A stretch of DNA of 64,000 nt. Source: an uncultured Spirochaetaceae bacterium. Lineage in GTDB: Bacteria; Spirochaetota; Spirochaetia; Sphaerochaetales; Sphaerochaetaceae. The translations under genes were made by a program, and so were the position numbers. A model generated the notes under the pieces. It was not told the origin of the DNA and searched no databases. It saw only the letters and a list, made by a program, of their open reading frames with translations. Below are positions 17,852-27,001 of this stretch, piece after piece (position 1 is the stretch's first letter; every line of letters starts with the position of its first letter). Where the stretch lies: NCBI GenBank assembly GCA_944389065.1, contig CALXKZ010000074.1, positions 1 to 64,000 on the forward strand, read 5' to 3'.

Positions 17852-18661
17852 TCAATCCTTTCCACCATCTTCATCACGCTGGAGCGATGGAATGAAGCGC
17901 TTTGCGAACCTGCCCTTGCCTCTCTTCTTCAGATAGACATATCCGATAGGAGAGAATACGGAAGCTCCAATGAATGTGACGATCAGGTCCTTCATCGTAT
18001 CAATCAGCCCGATATCAAGATATCCATCGATATTGAGATGTACACCATTGACCGTTGTCTCTGTTATTCCATTTATCGTTACGATCTTATTCGACATCGT
18101 CTCATCAAGCGTCACAGAGCTTATTGAATGTATAATCGTATCCTTCTGCATATCCAGTCCAAACATCATATCCATTGAGAATTCGAAGAATTCCCAGATT
18201 ATGCCAACGGAAAGAGAGAAGCAGAATGCCGTCATCGCGACATACAATGGAGAGAGTGACAGCTTTATATGCTCATTCCTGTTAAGGATATCGACAAGAG
18301 AAAACCCTACAGCAGCTGAAAGGAAGCCAGTGATCGTATGAAGCGCAGTATCCCATCCGGGGACATTGACATAATATGCACGTATTTCACCGAGAATCTC
18401 TGCTGCATATATGAACAGAAGGATTATGACTTCAAGGGTCCCGGGGATATCTATATGCCAGTTTTTCTCAATGAATGATGGAACGGTGAACAGAACAAGC
18501 GTCAGTGCACAGAGAAAGACATTCTTCCAGTCTCTGTTGAATATCTGGGCAATCATTATAAGTATCACAGAAAGACGGAGAAGAATATAAACGACGAAAG
18601 CCCCTGGGGTTTTCCTGATCTGCTCATAGAAAGGGATGGTATGCCACTTTTTCCTAGCCAT
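17852..18661 (-). CDS. Multi-helix membrane protein, possibly DUF2238/YjdF-like
   Basis: 269 residues with about seven hydrophobic segments. It carries a WDTALHTITGF motif near the middle and IIWEFFEFSMD later. These resemble the histidine and W-E-x-x-E motifs of the DUF2238 (COG3647) membrane family. The family call is tentative. A soluble stretch of about 50 residues with isoleucine/threonine-rich repeats precedes the last helix. The ATG at 18661 has TATAAT six bases upstream and no Shine-Dalgarno, so it is probably leaderless. Confidence 0.7.
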   Translation of the reverse strand: MARKKWHTIPFYEQIRKTPGAFVVYILLRLSVILIMIAQIFNRDWKNVFLCALTLVLFTVPSFIEKNWHIDIPGTLEVIILLFIYAAEILGEIRAYYVNVPGWDTALHTITGFLSAAVGFSLVDILNRNEHIKLSLSPLYVAMTAFCFSLSVGIIWEFFEFSMDMMFGLDMQKDTIIHSISSVTLDETMSNKIVTINGITETTVNGVHLNIDGYLDIGLIDTMKDLIVTFIGASVFSPIGYVYLKKRGKGRFAKRFIPSLQRDEDGGKD

Positions 18662-18667
18662 GATGCG

Positions 18668-18673
18668 ATTATA
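18668..18673 (-). promoter_or_regulatory. -10 element of the membrane-protein gene
   Basis: A perfect TATAAT on the minus strand ends six bases before the ATG at 18661. The -35 is poor. Confidence 0.5.
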
Positions 18674-18722
18674 CCCTATATGCGGGCAAATATGATACCA
18701 GCTTCATATTCAGCGTTTTTGG

Positions 18723-18731
18723 TGCTATCTT
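18723..18731 (+). promoter_or_regulatory. Extended -10 promoter of the M18 aminopeptidase gene
   Basis: TG-C-TATCTT ends six bases before the ATG at 18738. A TTCATA hexamer lies 17 bp upstream of the -10. Confidence 0.55.
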
Positions 18732-18737
18732 CAATGT

Positions 18738-20060
18738 ATGGACAATACACTGATAAGAAAATACAGAGATTTCCTTGATAGCGGAAAGACTGAAAGAGAG
18801 TGCGTCAAGGCAATCATAAAAGCAGCAGAGGCTCATGGCTATAAGGACATCATGGCTTGTGATTCCCTCACAGCCGGCAGCAAGGTTTACTTCCAGATGT
18901 ATGGAAAATCGATAGCGCTTTTCCAGGTCGGTTCAGGAAAGGCGGAAGAAGGAATGAACATCCTTGGAGCCCATATCGATTCTCCGCGCCTGGATATAAA
19001 GATGAAACCTCTTTATGAGAGCGATGGCATAGTTTATCTCGATACCCATTACTATGGTGGCATAAAGAAGTATCAGTGGGTGGCGCTTCCTCTCGCAATC
19101 CACGGTGTCGTCATAAAAAAAGACGGAACGGAAATCGATATTGAAATCGGAGAAGATGATGAATCAGCACTCTGCATTTCAGATCTTCTCCCGCATATTG
19201 CACAGGATCAGATGAAGAAGACTGCCTCTGAGGTGATCAACGGAGAGGATCTCGATATCATAATCGGCCTTTCAGATGACAGAACATCTGAAGAGAAGGA
19301 CAAGGGAAAGAAGGCTATCCTATCTATACTTTCAGAGAAATACGGCATCGAAGAAGATGATTTCATCTCAGCTGAGCTTGAAGCGGTTCCTGCAGGCAAG
19401 GCAAAGCTGATGGGACTGGACAGTTCAATGGTGCTTGCATACGGGCAGGATGACAGAATATGTGCCTTCACATCGCTGGAGGCATTGCTGAATGCCGGCA
19501 ATTCAGAAAGAACACTCTGCTGCGTACTTGTTGACAAAGAGGAGATAGGAAGCACCGGCAGCACTGGAATGGACAGCAGGTTCTTCGAGAATGCTGTCTC
19601 CGAGCTTCTTGCCAGGCTTCCTGGAGGATATGATGGACTGAAGCTCAGGCGCATGCTTATGAACTCATACATGCTGTCAAGTGATGTGAATTCAGCATAT
19701 GATCCTCTCAATGCATCCCTTTTTGACAAAAAGAACTCATCATTCCTCGGGGGCGGCATTGTATTCAATAAATACACCGGCTCTAGAGGAAAGAGCGGAG
19801 CATCGGATGCAAATGCGGAGTTCATTGCTAAGCTCAGGGAAAAGATGGACTCATGCCAGGTTCCTTTCCAGATGGCAGAGCTTGCAAAGGTCGATGTAGG
19901 CGGCGGAGGAACAATTGCAAAGTATGCAGCCTACCACGGCATGAGCGTAATTGATGCAGGAGTTGCTGTGATGAGCATGCATGCTCCATGGGAGATAACA
20001 GCTGCAAAGGATGTGGAATATGCAGTTGAATGCTATAAAGCATTCCTTTCCATACAATAA
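18738..20060 (+). CDS. apeA: M18-family aminopeptidase
   Basis: A 440-residue zinc aminopeptidase of family M18 that removes N-terminal residues from peptides in the cytoplasm. Metal-ligand regions are GAHIDSPRLD (about residue 77), the acidic VDKEEIGSTG (about 267), SSDVNSAYDP (about 313) and the late histidine in SMHAPWE (about 417). YYGGIKKYQW is also a family marker. The length is normal. The gene is monocistronic between its own promoter and a strong hairpin. The symbol is by family resemblance. Confidence 0.92.
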   Translation: MDNTLIRKYRDFLDSGKTERECVKAIIKAAEAHGYKDIMACDSLTAGSKVYFQMYGKSIALFQVGSGKAEEGMNILGAHIDSPRLDIKMKPLYESDGIVYLDTHYYGGIKKYQWVALPLAIHGVVIKKDGTEIDIEIGEDDESALCISDLLPHIAQDQMKKTASEVINGEDLDIIIGLSDDRTSEEKDKGKKAILSILSEKYGIEEDDFISAELEAVPAGKAKLMGLDSSMVLAYGQDDRICAFTSLEALLNAGNSERTLCCVLVDKEEIGSTGSTGMDSRFFENAVSELLARLPGGYDGLKLRRMLMNSYMLSSDVNSAYDPLNASLFDKKNSSFLGGGIVFNKYTGSRGKSGASDANAEFIAKLREKMDSCQVPFQMAELAKVDVGGGGTIAKYAAYHGMSVIDAGVAVMSMHAPWEITAAKDVEYAVECYKAFLSIQ

Positions 20061-20068
20061 ACTGCTAA

Positions 20069-20096
20069 GAATACCCCGGCAGTTCCGGGGTATTCT
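20069..20096. terminator. Bidirectional hairpin between the aminopeptidase and the symporter
   Basis: A perfect 11-bp stem GAATACCCCGG/CCGGGGTATTC with a five-base loop. It lies between two convergent genes. The T tracts are short, so efficiency is uncertain. Confidence 0.75.
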
Positions 20097-20116
20097 ACAG
20101 TCGGAAGCAACAAGAT

Positions 20117-21589
20117 TTACTTGCCTTCTTTGATGAGCTTCTCTTCCTCTTCCTTCGAAAGGAATGCAGATGGAGCAGGTTCAACGCCCATATTCCATTC
20201 GATTATATTGACAAGGAAGAAAGTGATCGTACCGACAGCACAGCCAAATACGACAGGAAGGATTCCAAGATAGAAATCACCGCCGGAAAGCAGCTGCCAG
20301 AAGATGACGCCGATTGTTCCTGTTATTATCGAGATGCTTCCAGAGTGCTTTGTCGCACGTGGAACTACCATGCCGAGTCCATAGGCTGCAAACGGGCCTG
20401 CGCACCTGATTGCGAATGCGAATGTATTCATAGTAACGATATTCACTCCGAAAAGCGAAATAAGCATCGCAACAGCACAGAAAACTACATTGCAGAATCT
20501 CGTCCAGAAGATAGTCTCCTTATCCGTGAAGTTCCTTCCCCTCTCGCTATAGTGGATGAGGATATCATTCATGAACATCGTTGACATGCACAGAAGATTC
20601 GAGTCTGCGCTGGACATCGTAGCAGAGATTATCGCAGCTGCGATTATTCCTGTCACGATTGTCGGTGCATATGCCTCTGTCACAGCCATCATTGCTGTTC
20701 CGCCAGTGATTCCAGGGATCTGATCCTTGAGCGCAAGCGCTGCAAGACCAAGAAGTGTCGGGAATACAGCCATAGCTGCCATGAGAATAGCAGAAAGAAT
20801 CGAGGCTCTCATGGCTGTCTTCTCATCTTTGGCACTCTCGAAACGGCTTATCATCTCAGGACCGGAAAGGAATGTGCAGAAGTAGTTGAATATATAACCT
20901 ATAATCACTACCCATCCGATCTTAGTCGGATTAAGCTGTTCCCCTGGAAGCTTTGCGGCTATCTCGGACCATCCACCACAGGAACTAAGTACTATAGGGG
21001 TAGCAATCGCAAGGCCAAAGAGTATTATGATGAACTGGACAAGATCAGAGATCTGATCGGCAATCATTCCACCAAGCGTTGTGTAGAGGATTATAACCAC
21101 CCCCGCAATGACCAGACACACATTCATCGGAATTCCGGTAAGAGTTGCGACTACCGATCCTGAAGCTGCGACCTGGCTTGATGTAAGGCAGAACAGCGCA
21201 ACGATATTGAGAACCGCAGAGAAAATCGAGCTGCCTTTCCCGAAACGTCTTCCAACGACCTCCGGAATCGTTATGGCCATTGTTTTCCTGATCTTCGGTG
21301 CGAAATAAGCGAGGGGAATCATCGCAATGGAAGCTGCAAGAACATACCAGATGGCACTCATTCCCCACGAACCGAACGCTTTATCGGCAAGACCTGTCGT
21401 GGATCCTCCTCCGATGTTGTTCGCCGAAAGCGAGAATGCAACCATGAATAGCCCCATTCTTCTTCCTGCAATCATGTAATCTCTGCTTGTCTTGATCTTG
21501 ATACGGCCAACGACAAAGCCTATGAGGAGCATTCCGATAAGGTAACCGATAACTATGATGAGAGCACCGGTGTTGATATCAAATCCCAT
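20117..21589 (-). CDS. Sodium:solute symporter (SSS family)
   Basis: A 490-residue membrane transporter with about 13 hydrophobic helices. The SSS signature region includes SANNIGGGSTTGLADKAF (about residues 54-71) and GGTAMMAVTEAYAP. Members co-import amino acids, sugars, pantothenate or similar solutes with Na+. The substrate cannot be told from sequence. The C-terminus is charged (EEEEKLIKEGK). The ATG follows GAAGGAG. The gene is divergent from rubredoxin. Confidence 0.88.
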   Translation of the reverse strand: MGFDINTGALIIVIGYLIGMLLIGFVVGRIKIKTSRDYMIAGRRMGLFMVAFSLSANNIGGGSTTGLADKAFGSWGMSAIWYVLAASIAMIPLAYFAPKIRKTMAITIPEVVGRRFGKGSSIFSAVLNIVALFCLTSSQVAASGSVVATLTGIPMNVCLVIAGVVIILYTTLGGMIADQISDLVQFIIILFGLAIATPIVLSSCGGWSEIAAKLPGEQLNPTKIGWVVIIGYIFNYFCTFLSGPEMISRFESAKDEKTAMRASILSAILMAAMAVFPTLLGLAALALKDQIPGITGGTAMMAVTEAYAPTIVTGIIAAAIISATMSSADSNLLCMSTMFMNDILIHYSERGRNFTDKETIFWTRFCNVVFCAVAMLISLFGVNIVTMNTFAFAIRCAGPFAAYGLGMVVPRATKHSGSISIITGTIGVIFWQLLSGGDFYLGILPVVFGCAVGTITFFLVNIIEWNMGVEPAPSAFLSKEEEEKLIKEGK

Positions 21590-21653
21590 ATTCTTCTCCT
21601 TCTCTCTTTAGATTTCTCTATTGTCACGGCAGAGTTCGATTTTCGCAAGCATA

Positions 21654-21703
21654 TTGACTTCTGGTCTATGTTATCTTATCTTATTGATAACGATTATCAA
21701 TAA
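21654..21703 (+). promoter_or_regulatory. Rubredoxin promoter with Fur/PerR-like operator
   Basis: TTGACT (21654-21659), 17-bp spacer and TATCTT (21677-21682). A 23-bp dyad at 21681-21703 starts at the -10 and covers the transcription start. Its outer 10-bp arms are perfect (TTATTGATAA/TTATCAATAA). The core TGATAAC-G-ATTATCA differs by one base from the classic Fur/PerR 7-1-7 box. Confidence 0.75.
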
Positions 21704-21715
21704 TGGAGGCTGAAA

Positions 21716-21874
21716 ATGAAGTATATCTGCAATCTCTGCGGCTATGTATACGATGAGGAAGCTGGCGATCCTGATAACGGAATCGCACCAGGAACCAAGT
21801 GGGAAGATGTCCCCGCTGATTGGCTATGCCCTCTCTGCGGTGCAGGCAAAGATGAGTTCTCCCCTGAGAACTGA
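21716..21874 (+). CDS. rd: Rubredoxin
   Basis: A 52-residue rubredoxin with one iron bound by four cysteines in YICNLCGY and WLCPLCGAG. It is a small electron carrier that, in anaerobes, commonly passes electrons to rubrerythrin, superoxide reductase or diiron flavoproteins for peroxide and oxygen defence. The ATG at 21716 has GGAGG six bases upstream. The gene is monocistronic, with its own operator and a following hairpin. Confidence 0.96.
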   Translation: MKYICNLCGYVYDEEAGDPDNGIAPGTKWEDVPADWLCPLCGAGKDEFSPEN

Positions 21875-21892
21875 GCTGGGATAAGATCTATG

Positions 21893-21916
21893 GAATGCCC
21901 GTTTTCACGGGCATTC
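21893..21916. terminator. Bidirectional hairpin between rubredoxin and glnN
   Basis: A 10-bp perfect stem GAATGCCCGT/ACGGGCATTC with a TTTC loop, placed between convergent genes 19 and 5 bases from their stops. Confidence 0.75.
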
Positions 21917-21920
21917 TCAT

Positions 21921-24008
21921 TCACTCAACATAGAAAAGCATCTCACCATATGTCGGGTATGGCCAATGTTTCTGCCCGACTATCAGCTCAAGCTGATCCG
22001 CATGCTTTCTGACCTCTTCCATTGCAGGGATTATCGCAGAACGCGAATAATGCGAAAGAGATGAACCCTCATATCCGGAAGAGAGCTTTACTTCTTTATC
22101 AAGTTCCTTGTTGGCTGCATACAGCTTAGAGATAAGACTCTCAACTTCAGCAAGCCTATCCTCTTCAGCCTTGACATTCATACCCGGGAGCGCGGTCTTT
22201 TTCTGTACAATGCCGGAAGCAAGCTCCGATGAATATTCCATGACAGCAGGAAGAACCTGTCTGTTTATCATATCGATAAGCGTAAGCGCCTCGATATGTA
22301 TTGTCTTTGAGTACTCCTCATGGAGGATCTCATAACGGGAATGCATCTCGACAGAGTTGTATATCCCGAACTCCTCAAAAAGAGCGATGTTCTTCGGAGC
22401 CATGAATGTATCATATGCATCAGGCGAGGATGCAAGATTCATAAGCCCTCGTCTGGCAGCTTCCTCAATCCATTCCGACGAGTAGTTATTGCCATTGTAG
22501 ACAATGCGCCTATGAGCTATGTAGGTATCATGGACCAGATCCTCGACAGCTTTATCAAAATCATCTGCTGCTGAAAGTATCCCATAAAACTCACGGAGAG
22601 CCTTAGCGACAATCGTATTCATTACAACATTAGGCTCAGAAACCGAGAATGACGACCCAAGCATCCTGAACTCGAATTTATTGCCTGTGAAAGCAAGCGG
22701 GCTTGTCCTGTTCCTATCGGTTGTATCCTTCGGGAAAGCGGGGAGCACATGCACTCCCAGACGAAGCTGTTCACGGGCTTTGCCATTTGTCTTGCGCCCT
22801 TCGGCTATAGACTCGAGTATCTCTGTCAGATCATCGCCCAGGAACATCGAGACAATTGCAGGAGGAGCCTCATTAGCTCCGAGTCTGTGATCATTGCCAG
22901 CCGATGCCACAGATACACGGAGAAGATCCTGATACTCATCTACCGCTTTTATCACAGCTACCAGGAAAAGAAGGAACTGGGCATTATCGCGGGGATTATC
23001 ACCTGCATCGAATATATTCCTGCCTGTATCTGTGGACATGGACCAGTTGTTGTGTTTTCCAGAGCCATTTACACCTGCAAAGGGTTTCTCATGAAGCAGA
23101 CATGCAAACCCATGGCGTTCTGCTATCTTCTTCATGAATTCCATTGTCACCTGGTTGTTATCCACCGCGATATTCGCTGTGGTGAATATCGGAGCAAGCT
23201 CGTGCTGGCATGGAGCGACCTCATTATGGGATGTTTTCGCGTAGATCCCAAGCTTCCAGAGTTCTTTATCCAGGTCCTGCATATATTCAGCGACTCTGGT
23301 CTTGAGGGCACCGAAATAATGGTCCTCCATCTCCTGCCCCTTAGGTGCCCTTGCGCCAAGCAGTGTCCTGCCTGTATAGATAAGATCCTTGCGTCTTATA
23401 TAGTCCTTCTTGTCAATAAGGAAATACTCCTGTTCCGGACCGACAGTCGTGATTACGCGTTTGACATCCTTTCCGAACAGTCTGAGTATCTTCACAGCTT
23501 CTGCTGACAGTGCTTCCATACTCCTGAGAAGAGGAGTCTTCTTATCCAGCACTTCCCCGGAATAGGAACAATATGCAGTTGGAATGCAAAGGGTATTATC
23601 TTTGATGAAGGCATAGCTTGTTGGATCCCATGCTGTATACCCACGGGCTTCGAAAGTTGCCCTTATGCCGCCGGAAGGGAATGATGAAGCATCAGGCTCT
23701 CCCTTGATAAGCTCCTTGCCGGAAAACTCAAGAAGGGCTCTTCCTCCATCCTGTGGGGATATGAAGGCTTCATGCTTTTCGGCCGTGATGCCAGTCATAG
23801 GCTGGAACCAATGGGTATAATGCGTACAACCCTTCTCAACAGCCCAGTTCTTCATTGCATTGGCAACGGAATTGGCTACGTTCAGATCAAGATCCTTCCC
23901 CTCCTCGACAGTACGCTTCAATGCTCTGTACACATCTTTTGAAAGCATCCTCCGCATTACATCATCATTGAATACAAGCGATCCGAAATAATCTGCAGCT
24001 GTTTCCAT
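21921..24008 (-). CDS. glnN: Glutamine synthetase type III
   Basis: A 695-residue GSIII enzyme that forms glutamine from glutamate, ammonia and ATP. The family is recognised by its length (about 700 against 450 for GSI) and by [16 protein letters not shown] (about 125-140), [32 protein letters not shown] and [14 protein letters not shown], which carry the metal and ATP sites. I chose the ATG at 24008, with GGAGG eight bases upstream, rather than the in-frame GTG five codons earlier. No PII or GlnR gene lies beside it. Confidence 0.95.
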   Translation of the reverse strand: METAADYFGSLVFNDDVMRRMLSKDVYRALKRTVEEGKDLDLNVANSVANAMKNWAVEKGCTHYTHWFQPMTGITAEKHEAFISPQDGGRALLEFSGKELIKGEPDASSFPSGGIRATFEARGYTAWDPTSYAFIKDNTLCIPTAYCSYSGEVLDKKTPLLRSMEALSAEAVKILRLFGKDVKRVITTVGPEQEYFLIDKKDYIRRKDLIYTGRTLLGARAPKGQEMEDHYFGALKTRVAEYMQDLDKELWKLGIYAKTSHNEVAPCQHELAPIFTTANIAVDNNQVTMEFMKKIAERHGFACLLHEKPFAGVNGSGKHNNWSMSTDTGRNIFDAGDNPRDNAQFLLFLVAVIKAVDEYQDLLRVSVASAGNDHRLGANEAPPAIVSMFLGDDLTEILESIAEGRKTNGKAREQLRLGVHVLPAFPKDTTDRNRTSPLAFTGNKFEFRMLGSSFSVSEPNVVMNTIVAKALREFYGILSAADDFDKAVEDLVHDTYIAHRRIVYNGNNYSSEWIEEAARRGLMNLASSPDAYDTFMAPKNIALFEEFGIYNSVEMHSRYEILHEEYSKTIHIEALTLIDMINRQVLPAVMEYSSELASGIVQKKTALPGMNVKAEEDRLAEVESLISKLYAANKELDKEVKLSSGYEGSSLSHYSRSAIIPAMEEVRKHADQLELIVGQKHWPYPTYGEMLFYVE

Positions 24009-24082
24009 TTCTGAATCCTCCACTCCGATACATTTGCTTTTACAGAATTTCAGGCAGTATAGTCAACAAGTTTTCCCCATAG

Positions 24083-24091
24083 TGCTACAAT
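24083..24091 (+). promoter_or_regulatory. Extended -10 promoter of the MATE gene
   Basis: TG-C-TACAAT ends six bases before the ATG at 24098. TCAACA lies 17 bp upstream of the -10. No Shine-Dalgarno is present. Confidence 0.55.
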
Positions 24092-24097
24092 GCAGCC

Positions 24098-25432
24098 ATG
24101 GCTGCGGTAGATATGACAACAGGAGGTGCGTTCAGACACCTTATAGCATATGCTATTCCCTTGATCCTGGGAAATCTCTTCCAGCTTACATACAATGCTG
24201 TCGATTCAATGATCGCAGGGCGCTTCATTGGATCGGAAGCACTTGCAGCAACGGGAATGGCAGGTCCGGTTGTGAACATCATCATACTTGGCATCTCTGG
24301 AATATGCATAGGTGCAGGAGTTCTGATGTCCGGTTTCTTCGGTGCAAAAGACAATGAGAAGCTCAAAAGGGAGCTGTCGACAATGCTTACAGCAGGAATA
24401 GGATTCTCAGTTGCAGCGGCTCTGCTGGGAATAGCTGCAACAGATCCGCTTCTGTCTGTCCTGAATGTTCCGGAAGAGGTAATGGGGATAACCGCTGTCT
24501 ACCTCAGGATAATATTCATAGGAACTCCTTTCACATATATATACAATGCACTGTCTTCAGCGCTTAAAAGCGTAGGAGACTCCAAAACCCCGCTCTGCTT
24601 TCTTGCTTTCTCATCCGTGCTCAACTGTCTGCTTGACCTTTTCCTTGTCGGCTACATGGGATTCGGTATAACATGCTCTGCAATAACAACAGTCGTGGCA
24701 CAGGCCGTATCTGCATTCATGACAGCCATATACATTGCAAGGAAGATCCCGCTTCTTTCGCTCAGTGCAAAAGATATCGCTATAGATAAAGGACTGCTTA
24801 AACTGACAATGCAGTATGGCTCCGTCACCGCACTCCAGCAGGCATGCCAGCCTATTGGGAAACTTCTTATCCAGAGCGCTGTCAATACGCTCGGTGTCAG
24901 TGTGATAGCAGCCTATAATGCTGTAACACGCATTGATGATTTTGCATTCACCCCTGAGCAGAGCATCGGCCACAGCATAACGACATTCACAGCGCAGAAC
25001 AGAGGAGCGGGCAGGAAAGAAAGGATAACCGGAGGTTTTGCAAAAGGCCTGATAACAGAAGCATGCTATTTCCTGATAATCTTCACAGCAGTCGCACTGC
25101 TGAATAAACCCATAATGTCGCTTTTCGTAAGCGGAGAAGGAGCAGACGAGGTCATCTATCAGGGGCACCTGTATCTATCCACAATGGCTTTCTTCTATAT
25201 CCTGCCAGCAATGACAAATGGTATCCAGGGTTTCTTCAGAGGAATGGGAATGATGAAGCTTACGCTTCTCTGTACATTCATACAGACATCCATAAGAGTA
25301 ATATTCACATTCATCCTCGTTCCGCATTACGGAATCCATGCAATTGCCTATGCCTGTGCTGCAGGCTGGATAGCCATGCTTCTTTTTGAAGTTCCATATT
25401 ACTTTCTCCATAAGAAGAAGATGGGATTGTAA
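24098..25432 (+). CDS. MATE-family efflux transporter
   Basis: A 444-residue membrane protein with about 12 hydrophobic helices and the two-fold repeat of MATE exporters. LGNLFQLTYNAVDSMIAGRF near the N-terminus matches the family start and FFRGMGMMKLTL the late repeat. These proteins exchange Na+ or H+ for cationic drugs or metabolites. The substrate is unknown. The start codon is leaderless by the criteria used here. No regulator is adjacent. Confidence 0.92.
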   Translation: MAAVDMTTGGAFRHLIAYAIPLILGNLFQLTYNAVDSMIAGRFIGSEALAATGMAGPVVNIIILGISGICIGAGVLMSGFFGAKDNEKLKRELSTMLTAGIGFSVAAALLGIAATDPLLSVLNVPEEVMGITAVYLRIIFIGTPFTYIYNALSSALKSVGDSKTPLCFLAFSSVLNCLLDLFLVGYMGFGITCSAITTVVAQAVSAFMTAIYIARKIPLLSLSAKDIAIDKGLLKLTMQYGSVTALQQACQPIGKLLIQSAVNTLGVSVIAAYNAVTRIDDFAFTPEQSIGHSITTFTAQNRGAGRKERITGGFAKGLITEACYFLIIFTAVALLNKPIMSLFVSGEGADEVIYQGHLYLSTMAFFYILPAMTNGIQGFFRGMGMMKLTLLCTFIQTSIRVIFTFILVPHYGIHAIAYACAAGWIAMLLFEVPYYFLHKKKMGL

Positions 25433-25506
25433 TATATAGAAGGGGCTCTCCATTTGCTTTCTCTGCATATAGGGTGGTATAATCATAGAATATTTAGGAG
25501 CAAGCT

Positions 25507-25836
25507 ATGAAACTTATACTTTCCATAATCCAGTCAGCAGATGAAGCAGATACAGTACAGGAGCTGAACAAGCATGGTTACTTTGTCACAAAGCTCTCAA
25601 CGACCGGAGGCTTTCTGAAAGCTAAGAACACAACTCTCCTTATAGGAACGGACGATGAAAAGGTAGAAGGAGCTATAGAGATCCTGAAGAAATATGCAGG
25701 CCACAGAATGCAGCTCTCCCCTGTTGCAAGTGCGGACATGCGCATATTCAGTCCTTCCGGCGCACATATGGCAGAAGTACCAGTCGGCGGCGGAGTTGTC
25801 TTTGTTGTCGATATAGACAAAGCAGAGAAGTTCTGA
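25507..25836 (+). CDS. PII-like cyclic-di-AMP receptor (PstA/DarA family)
   Basis: A 109-residue protein of the PstA/DarA family (formerly DUF970), which folds like PII and binds cyclic-di-AMP as a trimer. Diagnostic segments are VTKLSTTGGFLKAKNTTLLIG (residues 27-47) and the C-terminal GGGVVFVVDIDKAEKF. The ATG follows AGGAG at a normal distance, and a TATAAT lies at 25478-25483. Unlike many genes here, the leader is conventional. The signalling partner is unknown. Confidence 0.9.
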   Translation: MKLILSIIQSADEADTVQELNKHGYFVTKLSTTGGFLKAKNTTLLIGTDDEKVEGAIEILKKYAGHRMQLSPVASADMRIFSPSGAHMAEVPVGGGVVFVVDIDKAEKF

Positions 25837-26223
25837 CACCGGATGATAAAGTCCATTTAGAGCTGTCTTTTTCTTTCTGACTGATAGTCAATGATCTTCT
25901 GAGAATTCTGCAAGCCCGATTCCCCGGAAAAAGAAAGAAATGAATCGGGCCCCACTCAATACCTGTCAAAGAAGAGATCTGGCAAATACCCGGAATCAAA
26001 AACAGGAGCATACAATCCTGATGCTTTCCCAGAACCCCAGATAGCAGTCAATGAAAGAATCTCCACCATACGATTCTAGATAGTCCAAACGAGAAGCAAA
26101 GCGGCCTGCGCCAATATCAGATCATGCAGAATCGGCAAATGATAATGAGAAAGATGTCGCTACGATATTCAGAATACGGACATGAATTGAAGAATAGTAA
26201 CGAGAGAATTGTTGATCCAAAGG
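25837..26223. other. Gene-free stretch with one long hairpin
   Basis: No convincing open frame on either strand. One perfect 9-bp inverted repeat GCCCGATTC/GAATCGGGC lies at 25914-25922 and 25942-25950 with a purine-rich 19-base loop. It might be a weak terminator for the c-di-AMP receptor gene. I recognise no known RNA class in the rest. Confidence 0.4.
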
Positions 26224-26297
26224 ACAAAAAAAGAACTCTTCCTGTCTCCTGAACCCGTGAGAATAACGGGAAAAGCTGGAGATTAACGAGAAGAGTT
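26224..26297 (-). terminator. Long structured terminator downstream of tRNA-Ala
   Basis: On the minus strand three stems nest: AACTCTTC/GAAGAGTT (26290-26297 with 26234-26241), TCTCC/GGAGA (26278-26282 with 26245-26249) and CCCGT/ACGGG (26266-26270 with 26254-26258). They are followed by seven or eight T. It lies about 30 bases past the tRNA and could also be the body of a small RNA. Confidence 0.6.
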
Positions 26298-26326
26298 GTC
26301 GATTGACAATAATATGTTTCGTTTAA

Positions 26327-26399
26327 TGGAGAAGACGGGGCTCGAACCCGCCACCTACAGATTGCGAACCTGTCGCTCTACCAGATGAGCTACTTCCCC
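26327..26399 (-). tRNA. tRNA-Ala (anticodon CGC)
   Basis: A 73-base cloverleaf. The acceptor stem GGGGAAG/CTTCTCC contains the G3:U70 pair that marks alanine tRNAs. The D and T arms are regular (GTTCGAGC). The anticodon loop TTCGCAA gives CGC (26364-26366 on the plus strand), reading GCG codons. CCA is not encoded. Confidence 0.93.
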
Positions 26400-26412
26400 T
26401 CTGCACTGAGAG

Positions 26413-26441
26413 AATATATCAGCAATCAGAATGAAATGCAA
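26413..26441 (-). promoter_or_regulatory. Promoter of tRNA-Ala
   Basis: On the minus strand TTGCAT (26436-26441), 17-bp spacer and TATATT (26413-26418), 13 bases before the mature 5' end. Confidence 0.7.
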
Positions 26442-26499
26442 TTACTTACAGAAGAGCCCCCGCTTCCAGGCGAGGACTCCTTTGCAGAGAAAATAATGA

Positions 26500-26925
26500 T
26501 CAGTTTGCCTGTGTCTGCTTTACAAACGGCCCGAACGAACGAGGATTCACGCCACCGAACTCAATCTGGAGTGTCCCATCATCATTGATTCTGAACTCAT
26601 CAGTACGTCCTACACTTCCGCTAACATTTTTCGGAGTGATTGTGACAACATTCTCTACTGATGTATCCACCTCAATCCAGTCAAACCGGCTCGAACCATA
26701 CTCGCTTGAATTCGTGATTGTATCCGAATAGCTTCCCTGTATCCGTATCGTGAATCTATTGTGGGTTATCTCAGCGTTATCCTCGCCTTCTACAGCAATC
26801 CAGCTGCCCTGGAAAGCTTCAGGGAAATCTATCGCATGAGGAGTATCCCATGGCACATTGCATGACGAAACAGCAATAAGCATCGATACGATAACTGATA
26901 TGAGCACTATGGATCTGGATTTCAT
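26500..26925 (-). CDS. Small lipoprotein of unknown function
   Basis: A 141-residue predicted lipoprotein. The signal peptide ends with VSSC near residue 22. The mature part is mostly beta-strand with an early GSWIAVEGED segment, like small secreted domains that measure as lipocalin-type or DUF-type barrels. I cannot name a family. The ATG follows AAGGAG. It lies 76 bases downstream of a beta-barrel gene on the same strand, suggesting a shared envelope role. Confidence 0.75.
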   Translation of the reverse strand: MKSRSIVLISVIVSMLIAVSSCNVPWDTPHAIDFPEAFQGSWIAVEGEDNAEITHNRFTIRIQGSYSDTITNSSEYGSSRFDWIEVDTSVENVVTITPKNVSGSVGRTDEFRINDDGTLQIEFGGVNPRSFGPFVKQTQAN

Positions 26926-27001
26926 GAGGAACTCCTTTATGCCACTATTTTAAAGAAAATGGGGAAATAATGGAATAAGGCCGTATGGAGAGTACATATC
27001 C

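Noticed and set aside
22749-23507. 252-residue open frame opposite glnN
   Set aside because: Complete overlap with conserved GSIII coding sequence and composition of a shadow frame.
25837-26223. Known structured RNA (tmRNA, RNase P, 6S, SRP)
   Set aside because: None of the conserved core sequences of these RNAs could be found. Only one simple hairpin is present.
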